In this document: positions 57,142 through 64,000 of the stretch, in pieces
Layout: each line of letters begins with the position of its first letter
Numbering within the stretch: position 1 is the stretch's first letter
NCBI GenBank assembly: GCA_021401465.1
Contig: JADDMT010000120.1
Coordinates: forward strand, 18,769-82,768
DNA from: Teratosphaeria epicoccoides
Taxonomy: Eukaryota; Ascomycota; Dothideomycetes; Mycosphaerellales; Teratosphaeriaceae
DNA length: 64,000 bases
Reading direction: 5' to 3'
Made by a program: the position numbers and the translations under genes
The notes under the pieces: generated by a model
The model's input: the letters and a program-made list of their open reading frames with translations, nothing else
Told to the model about the DNA's origin: nothing
Databases searched by the model: none

Positions 57142-60100
57142 ATGTCTAGAGCACTACAAACTCGCAACTAACGCGTAGCGAGCGCCATCCTGAGCGCCTG
57201 CGATGGCGAAGCTAGCCTAAGTAACTAGCCTGTAGAAGTACCCCCTGTAAGCGACACTACATCGAGCGACGGTTCCGCTAGAGGCTAATTACGTAGCAGA
57301 CAAGGCAATAGACCCCCTGCATAGGGACTATAGCTAACCCTAACTATCGACCTGGCCCTTGTAGCCATGATTGTCGATTAGATCGCGAACTGCCTTACAA
57401 ACTAGAGCTAGAGCCGCACTACTTCTAGTAGCGACAACGGCGAGGACGACGAAGACGTCGCTATAAGCGGTACTAATAAACTAGCGGACAAAGAAATCTA
57501 GCGAGATTTCACGCTAGGGACCCGCGAAGATAACTTACTAGGAGGCGCAGACTCTCCGCGTATTCCCGCGAACCTAGTGCCTAAATTTAGGGCTATAGTA
57601 GGCTAACTAGGAGGTAGTCGTAACGCATGTAACCCGAAGCCATTTAAGGGAGACACCTTAAAGGAGGCTTGAACTTTCTTGCAGGCGTGTAAGGTAGTTT
57701 TCGTGCTTAACCTACACGGATATTCTACAGAGGGCAAACAAGTCGCCTTTAGTATAATGTAGCTCGAAGAGGATAAGGAACCTCGCAACAATTAGCATGA
57801 GTAGTATAACCTTATGCGGGTCTATGACAGAACGTATACATAGGCGGACTTTCGCTAGTTCTATGTTAACTAGGTCGAGGATCTAGGGAATTGCGCGCTT
57901 ACTATGTCTATTAAGTACGAGAAGGCTAAGCAGAGGAAGGGACAAATAACCTCTAGCTTCGCTACCTACCTCGCTACACTTAAGGGACAGATGCTACCCT
58001 ATACTAAGACGTAACGCGTGTAGCACTTACTCGTCAAACTTAATGACAATCTTCAGAATATAATCATGACTTTTCATGAACTTCCGACAACTCGGCAAGA
58101 CCTCGTGTCCCTTACGACATGTATGGAAATCACCTTGAAGCGAAATAGAAAATCAGGCTGTAAGGACAATAAGCGTCTAAGCCCTAAGGACCTACCGAAG
58201 GGCCGCTATTACAAGCGCCCTAGGGGTCACGCCTAACGCGGTAGTTCATTCTAGAGGAGCAAGCCCTCTAAGCTAAAAGACAGTAGCGAGAAGCCTCCGA
58301 GTAGCTGCTACATCTGTAGAGTAAGGGACTACTAGGCGGCTTACTATCCTAAACGAAGTAATAGGAAGAAGGTAAGCAAGGTGTCTAAAACCTCCCTAGA
58401 GGGGAGGCGAAAGAAGGACAAGCCTAAGACAACCAAATAGCTACCACGGGTATCTAAGCTGTCTGTTACCGATAGTGTAGACTCGTGGCCTGCCTGGCGC
58501 CTATCTGGTACGGTCCGAGTTAATGGCTCGCTTAAGCTAGTAGACTGTATGTTAGATAACCTTGCGGAGGTTAACGTGATACCCTAGAGGGTAGTCGTAC
58601 AGCTTAGTTTAAAGCCGATCCTAGGAGCCCTGCTACCTACCCTGAAGTCCTTTTTAGGCGAAGGCGTAGCGGCTTAAGGCGCGTATAACGTGCGCCTCTA
58701 ACTCGCGGACTCCTTAGGAGAAGTACGCAAGACTAACGAAGTCTTCTACGCTAAAGACATTCCTAATAAGGAGCTCCTACTTAGCCGCCCTTAGCGCCAC
58801 AAGCAGGGAGTCGTTGTTAATAGAGCTACTAATAACTAGTTCTACAGCTCTATAGGCGAAGTTCCTATAGTGCGGATGCGTGACGCATACAGCTTCTACA
58901 AGGACATGAAGAAGGTCTAATGCATGTATGCAGTCCGCATACAGAACGTCAAGGAAGACGTTACCCTTCTGCCTGAGTTAGAGGAATACACCGATATTTT
59001 CGACGTAGAGGCTGCGGCCTATGCCTAGGCCCTAGACGCGGAACATGCAATTAACCTTAAGGAGGGTTACAATCCTCCGTATTAACCTCTATACCCTATG
59101 TCAGAATCGTAGCTCGAAACACTTCGAGACTACCTCTACAAGGCGCAAAGGAACGCGTGGATCCGACGAAGCGACAGCGAGGCTAGAGCGTTAGTTATGT
59201 TCGTCCTGAAGAAGGACAACACGCTCCGCCTATATGTTAACTATAGGGGCCTTAACGTAGTAACCTAGAAAAACCGCTGCCCCCTACTACTTATTAGCGA
59301 GACGCTTGACCGCCTTAGTCGCGCCGCTATCTTCTTGTCTATTGACTTGAAGGACGCCTACTACTAGATACGGATCCGAAAGGGCGACAAGTAGAAGACT
59401 ACATTCCGAACGTAGTATAGACACTTTAAGTATATAGTGATGCCATTTAGCTTAACTAACGTACTAGTAACGTTCTAAGCGTATATTAACCGGGCCCTAG
59501 CCGGCCTCGTTGACACCTGCTACGTAGTATATTTAGACGATATACTAGTCTACTCTAACTCGAAGGAGGAGCATATTCGGCACCTAAGGATAGTACTCGA
59601 ATAGCTCCGCAAGTTCGCTCTATACGCGAACCTAAAGAAGTGCTCATTCCTGACAGATAGGATTAAGTTTCTTGGATACATCGTCTCTACAGAAGGAGTC
59701 ATCATAGATGACTAAAGGGTGTCTGTAATCGCGGAGTAGCTACAGCTAACTACTCTCTAAGAAGTGTAGGTGTTCCTAGGATTTACTAACTTCTATCGCA
59801 GATTCATATGATCCTACTCGAAGATTGTGGCCCCCCTTACGGCCCTCGCAAAGGGCGTGATTCGAGGAAAAAAGCTAGGGATAGTGCCTTAGGAGGAGGC
59901 TTAGAGCAAGGCTTTCTCTGAACTTAAAGCAGCTTTTTAAACTACGCCTATACTTCGGCACTTTGACCTCGCTACGAAGATCTAGATAGAGACTAATGCT
60001 TCAAAATTCGCAATAGCCGCAATTATATCGTAGCTCTAGTCGCATGAAGGTAGTACGCGATAGTACCTAATTGCCTTCTAGTCGCAGAAGATGCAGGGCG

Positions 60101-62105
60101 CTAAGCTTAACTATGAGACTTACGACTAAGAGCTTTTGGCTATTGTTGACGGCTTCAAGGAGTACCGACACTACCTCGAAGGCGCAGCGTACCCTATTAA
60201 GGTGCTTACTAACTATAACAACCTTCGCGGCTTCATAGGCGTGAAGCAGCTAAGTAGTTAGCAAGCAAGGTAGGCGACTTTCCTCGCTAGCTTTAACTTC
60301 ATTATCTAGCATCGTTCTAGAAAGACGAATCTAGCTAACAGTCCTTCGCGACGACTAGACTACAACACTAGGGAGGAGGGTAACTAACAGCTTCTCCCTA
60401 CGCTGTAAACGAAGCTTGTAGTTTAGGGCGGCGATCTGTCATTAGCTCCTCTTGTAGGTTGACTGCGGGTCTAATAGGGCCTCATAGCCTCCGCTAGCGA
60501 CGAACCCTCCTATCCGGCAGTTGTAGCGACCATGTCTAGCTTAATCTATGTAGTAGTTAACTAGCTTACATGTAGTAAGCATACGATGTCTAAAGAACCC
60601 TTTAAAGAAGTCTCGAGACTTATTTAGCAGTTGCAAGAGCGAGAACTAGAGTTAATTAATAAGGGTGTAGCCCTCTAGGACACTACAGGCGGTCCGAAGT
60701 ACTAGACTAAGTCAGGCGACTTGTAGTACTTTGATAATAGGCTCTACGTACCCGCTAACTACGTACTCTGTTCGCAGCTCCTCTGTATTTATCATGACGA
60801 TGAACTCGCGGGCCATTTTAGCGTAGAGAAGACGAACGCACTTCTCGGACGTAAATACTAGTAGCCTACGCTAGAACAGGATGTCTCTAACTATGTCAAA
60901 TCCTGCTAGATGTGCTAGGTTAGCAAATCTCGGCGCTATCGCCCTTACGGCAATGCTTAGGCGCTCCTACTACTAGAGAGACTATAGTAGGACTTGACCA
61001 TAGATTTTATCACTAATTTGCCGCTAGCAAAGTAGAGAGGCGATGTAGTTAATACTGTCCTTATAGTAGTCGACTAATACTCTAAGATGAATGTCTTTAT
61101 CCTATATACGAAAAGATGCATAAGCGGCAAGCTTGCACGACTACTTCGCGACGAAGTTATATAGCGCTTTAGTGTCCCCCGAAGTATCCTATTAGATTGA
61201 GGTTCTGTCTTACTAGTGAATACTAGCAAGAATTTGTGTTTAAGGCGCGTGTTAAGTACCGCCTAAGTATAGCATTCTATCTACAGACTAATAGTTAGAC
61301 TAAACGTATGAACTAGACTCTTAAGTAGTACCTTCGGTACTACTACGCTAAGAACTAGGATGCCTATGCTGACGTAATTCCTATGGCGGAATTTGCAGTT
61401 AATAACAGCGTGCATGCTACTATGCGCATGTCGCTATTTCAGATTCTTTATAGCTTTAATCCAGAAATATACCCAGAACTACCTCAGGACGAGTCTTCTA
61501 AGGAGAGGGTGCTAGCCGCCGCAGAATTAGCGCGGCGTATGCGCGAGGTACATTTGGTACTAATAGAACACTAGAAAAAGGCCTTAGAATCCCAGATTAA
61601 ACATAATAACGCCTGTGCTAAACCGATGTAGTATGTAGTTAGTACGAAGGTATTACTATTAACGAAGAATCTTAAGCTGAAACTTCTAAGTAAGAAGATG
61701 ACGCTAAGGTTCGTCGGACCCTTCCGGATACGCGACGTAATAGGCTCGCAGGCGTACTAGCTATCGTTACTATCGTCGTATTATGTGCATGACGTCTTCT
61801 ATGTATCTCTACTTAAACTATAGGTATAGCGTGAGGGCGAAGAGCCCGCGGACCCGATGCTAGTAGCAGAAGAGAACGAAGAGTAGGAAGTCGAGAGTAT
61901 TAAGGACAGTATGTGGCGTAAGGGCGTAACGTACTATCTAGTGAAGTAGAAAGGATACCTACCTAAGTACACATAATAGGTTCTAGCCGAAGACTACAAG
62001 AACGCTCTAGAAGCTATTTGTGAATTCGAAGAGCAGAGGAGGCGTAAGCAGGGCTTAAGAAGGTCGATTCGTAGGAAGATAAGGGCTTCAGAGCAGAATT
62101 CTTGA
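57142..62105 (+). pseudogene. gag-pol: gag-pol of D4, decayed
   Basis: ATG at 57142; gag and RT share a frame. Gag: DNGEDDEDV acidic segment near 57435-57465, PKPFKGDTLK near 57637, and a knuckle-like CYIC region near 58307-58345. Protease-like LDNLAEVNVI near 58553. RT LSRAAIFLSIDLKDAYY near 59311-59365; YLDDILVYS near 59530-59560. RNase H near 59960-60180. Integrase GHF and C..C near 60810-60920, and DRGS-type block near 61195-61215. A one-base deletion near 61210 (CTTACT instead of CTTTACT) shifts the frame before the chromodomain core near 61935-61975. TGA at 62103-62105. Confidence 0.9.
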
Positions 62106-62245
62106 CACGTGTATGTAGCACATAACGCACGGAGTAATAACAAGAAGCAAACGCCCTACTTATACATCATTAATGCCTAAAGGCATACCTAGAATAAACC
62201 TAAGGAGAATAAGAGACATGCTTAGATTAGCTTCGTAGCTAATGC

Positions 62246-63742
62246 TTAGCGACTACTAGTTAGGGGCTTCCTGACTAAACCCGAAGTAGGAGAGTCTTTC
62301 TTGTTATAGTCCGCTAGGGACTACCTACCTACACGGGGTCTACTAAACACCCCGAAGCGACTATAAGTAACAGGGGTAGCAACGCCATAAAGAGAGGCTA
62401 GCATCTTCTTCTTTAGTAGGTTGCAAGGGAGCTCGTCTTGAGAGCCTATAGTAGCTAGAGAACTAGCGACATCCTTACTACGCCTAGTCGCGACGACTAC
62501 CTCATCCTTAGCATTAGAAGGCGAAGAGACTCGAGCGCGCTTGCGGCTGTCGCGCTTAGCCCTCGAGATCATCTTGCGCTTCTTGACACAAGTGTCGACT
62601 ACATCATCGGACTTAGTGTCCCCCTTAGGTGCAACTAGTATAGTGACACTATAGCGCGAAGGGATCACATTAGGACCGAAGGTATCCTAGACGTCGTCAT
62701 CCTCCTTATCCTCAAAGATCTGGCCTAGAGGCTTGTGCCTTAGTGTCTTGACGGACGTAGTGCGGGTCGCAAGCAGGGAAGGTTCGGCTTCCTTGTCGCT
62801 AACCTTAATTTCGGCCCTAGCCTTCTTCTTCTTCTTAGACAGTAGCGTCGAGGCGGCGTAGGCGGCGGCGCTATAATGTGTTAGCTGTACGCACGTGACA
62901 GGATTCAAGTAAGTAACTTACGGCTTAGTCGTTAGGACTAGCTTAGAGGCAGGCTGTCTCTTAGTATGGCGCTAGGGCGTAGCCTTAGCGGCAGGAGTAG
63001 TGAATTGCTTGATGACCTTCTTACAGATTATCCGCGTCTTAAAGTCATCGTTAATAGAGGCAAGGGCCCCGAGTTGCTAACGCTAACGGCTAGTCGGATA
63101 TTTCTCGACGCTAACGTTAGCCTAGCGGAGAAAGTTAGCATTTATACTTAGAGGGTACCTGTACTATATGCGTACTATAGCGAAGGTCTCGACTCTAATA
63201 GTTAGTACCTTTAAGATCTTCTAGACTAAGTCTATGATTAGACCTAGACAAACGTTTTCGCCTGTTAGCAGAGAGTCGAAGCGAACACTGCCGTAAGAAC
63301 GGTTAGTAGTCGCGGTAAAGCACGAGAGGGCGCTAAGCAGGTAGGCGAGTACCTCGCGGTACTTAGCCTGTAGCCTGTTCATAGTCAGAGTGCCTTTAGT
63401 AATCCCCTTATCGCGCGTACTCTAGAAGTTATCAATGTTACGGCAGAGCTAGTTGTACTCGCTATACACCTCTTCAGGGAGGTCTTAGCATTTTTGATGC
63501 TTGCCATTACAGTTAACATAATTGTAGTAGACACTGCCCTTATTAAATCCGCTGACGTAGATCTTAGCTATGCTTCGGTTAGTACAAGTCACGCATACCT
63601 CGCAGGTAGGGGACGCCTTACTAACACGCAGAGGAGAGATGTGTGCAGCTTGGCTACTAAGGTTGTCGAGGCATTGTCAACACGAGCGACAATCGCGGGC
63701 AGAGCGAGTAGCGTCGAACTTAGTCTGCAGCATATAAGCCAT
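62246..63742 (-). pseudogene. D-family antisense accessory gene, D4 copy (best preserved)
   Basis: 1497 nt, the same length as D1. ATG at 63740-63742, TAA at 62246-62248, intron 62871-62921. Predicted 481 residues. N-terminus: C-x2-C-x2-C near residues 18-24 and again at 47-53, then C-x6-C near 77-85, followed by DLPEEVY. The middle carries GTLTMNRLQAKYREVLAYLLS. After the intron lie a five-Lys run, an EDKEDDDV acidic patch, a basic KKRKMISRAKRDSRKRARV stretch typical of nuclear localisation, and a C-terminal ATRRSKDVASSLATIG. Long stretches are open (115 and 73 codons). The remaining stops are mostly TAG, with a TAA and a TGA in the Cys-rich region. The architecture suggests a nuclear nucleic-acid-binding protein; no family recognised. 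Confidence 0.8.
62871..62921 (-). other. 51-nt intron in D4 antisense gene
   Basis: GTAAGT donor, GCTAACAC branch-like site, TATAG acceptor on the minus strand, identical in position to D1 and D2. Confidence 0.76.
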
Positions 63743-63874
63743 TATAGCTAAGACAGGTTAATTGATCTTAATTGATTGATTAAAGAAGAAGAAGCTCTAG
63801 TATAGACCCGCAGACATGGCGAGGCGCAAGCTAAGCGAAATAGGAGCGGAGGTTAATGTTAGTGTCTTAGAACA

Positions 63875-64000
63875 TGTCACGGGTAAACAGCGTATACACA
63901 GGGGTTCATGTGGTATTCAACAAGTACGATGGGGAGAGAAGGACTATCTGCTAGCTGTCCGGTCTTTTATAGCCGGCTTCGTCAGGGGTCGCACAGGCCC
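63875..64000 (-). repeat. F-family LTR (3' LTR or solo), cut by window end
   Basis: Begins TGTCACGGGTAAACAGC after GAACA (63870-63874) and matches the first 126 bases of the F LTR, in the same orientation as F1 and F2. Inserted in the leader of the D4 antisense gene. Whether a full element or a solo LTR follows cannot be seen. Confidence 0.88.

Larger units (their letters stand above)
56732..63874 (+). mobile_element. D-family gypsy chromovirus D4 (3' end cut by an F LTR)
   Basis: 5' LTR 56732-57092, gag-pol, and the antisense gene are all present. At 63874, between the antisense gene's start and its TATA box, an F-family LTR interrupts it, and the window ends. It is the best preserved D copy for the antisense gene. 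The left flank is CATTA. Confidence 0.93.

Noticed and set aside
61383..61574. 63-codon plus-strand frame as an independent gene
   Set aside because: It is an undamaged stretch of the D4 integrase C-terminal region, not a separate gene.
1..64000. CRISPR arrays, tRNA and rRNA genes
   Set aside because: No regularly spaced repeats, cloverleaf-like sequences or rRNA cores were seen; repeats here are LTRs and palindromes.

Overview
The window is a pile of nested LTR retrotransposons from a eukaryote, most probably a filamentous ascomycete fungus. The reasons are chromodomain-bearing Ty3/gypsy pol genes, a Ty1/copia element, short introns of fungal type (GTAAGT, CTAAC, TAG), and dense repeat-induced-point-mutation (RIP)-like decay: copies differ almost only by C/T and G/A transitions, and coding frames are broken mainly by TAG. 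I see no confident cellular gene, tRNA, rRNA or CRISPR array.

I name the families by letter. G: gypsy chromovirus, LTR 415-490 bp. D: gypsy chromovirus, LTR about 360 bp beginning TGATA. F: gypsy chromovirus, LTR 162-172 bp. E: copia, LTR about 265 bp beginning TGTTAAA. H: one solo LTR.

Layout. 1-4402: partial G copy (minus) inside F1. 4403-16247: F1 (minus), split by complete D1 (5995-14159, minus). 16248-28103: 3' part of copia E1 (plus), split by complete D2 (18364-26537, plus, TSD CGTAG). 28104-28639: AT-rich spacer. 28640-29221: truncated D3. 29222-30552: gag-only F-like element. 30560-53848: copia E2 (minus), split by complete G1 (32556-39573, plus, TSD CTTAA) and by F2 (40554-53238, minus). 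F2 itself contains solo LTR H and complete G copy B (44996-51865, minus, TSD TCTAC). 53849-56731: non-LTR region with an unrecognised decayed gene. 56732-63874: D4 (plus), cut by an F LTR that runs off the window.

The most unusual content is that all four retrotransposon families carry a second gene in antisense orientation between pol and the 3' LTR. In G it encodes a protein of about 210 residues with a Zn2Cys6-like cluster and a coiled coil, and overlaps the pol end tail to tail. In D it encodes about 481 residues with Cys clusters and basic stretches, has a 51-nt intron conserved in three copies, and has an upstream TATA box and a conserved palindrome. In F it appears to have two introns. 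In E it carries a CxxC motif. Introns survive retrotransposition only if antisense to the genomic RNA, so these look like autonomously transcribed accessory genes. G1 is the least decayed copy and also shows a canonical GGGAAAC -1 frameshift heptamer at the gag/pol overlap.
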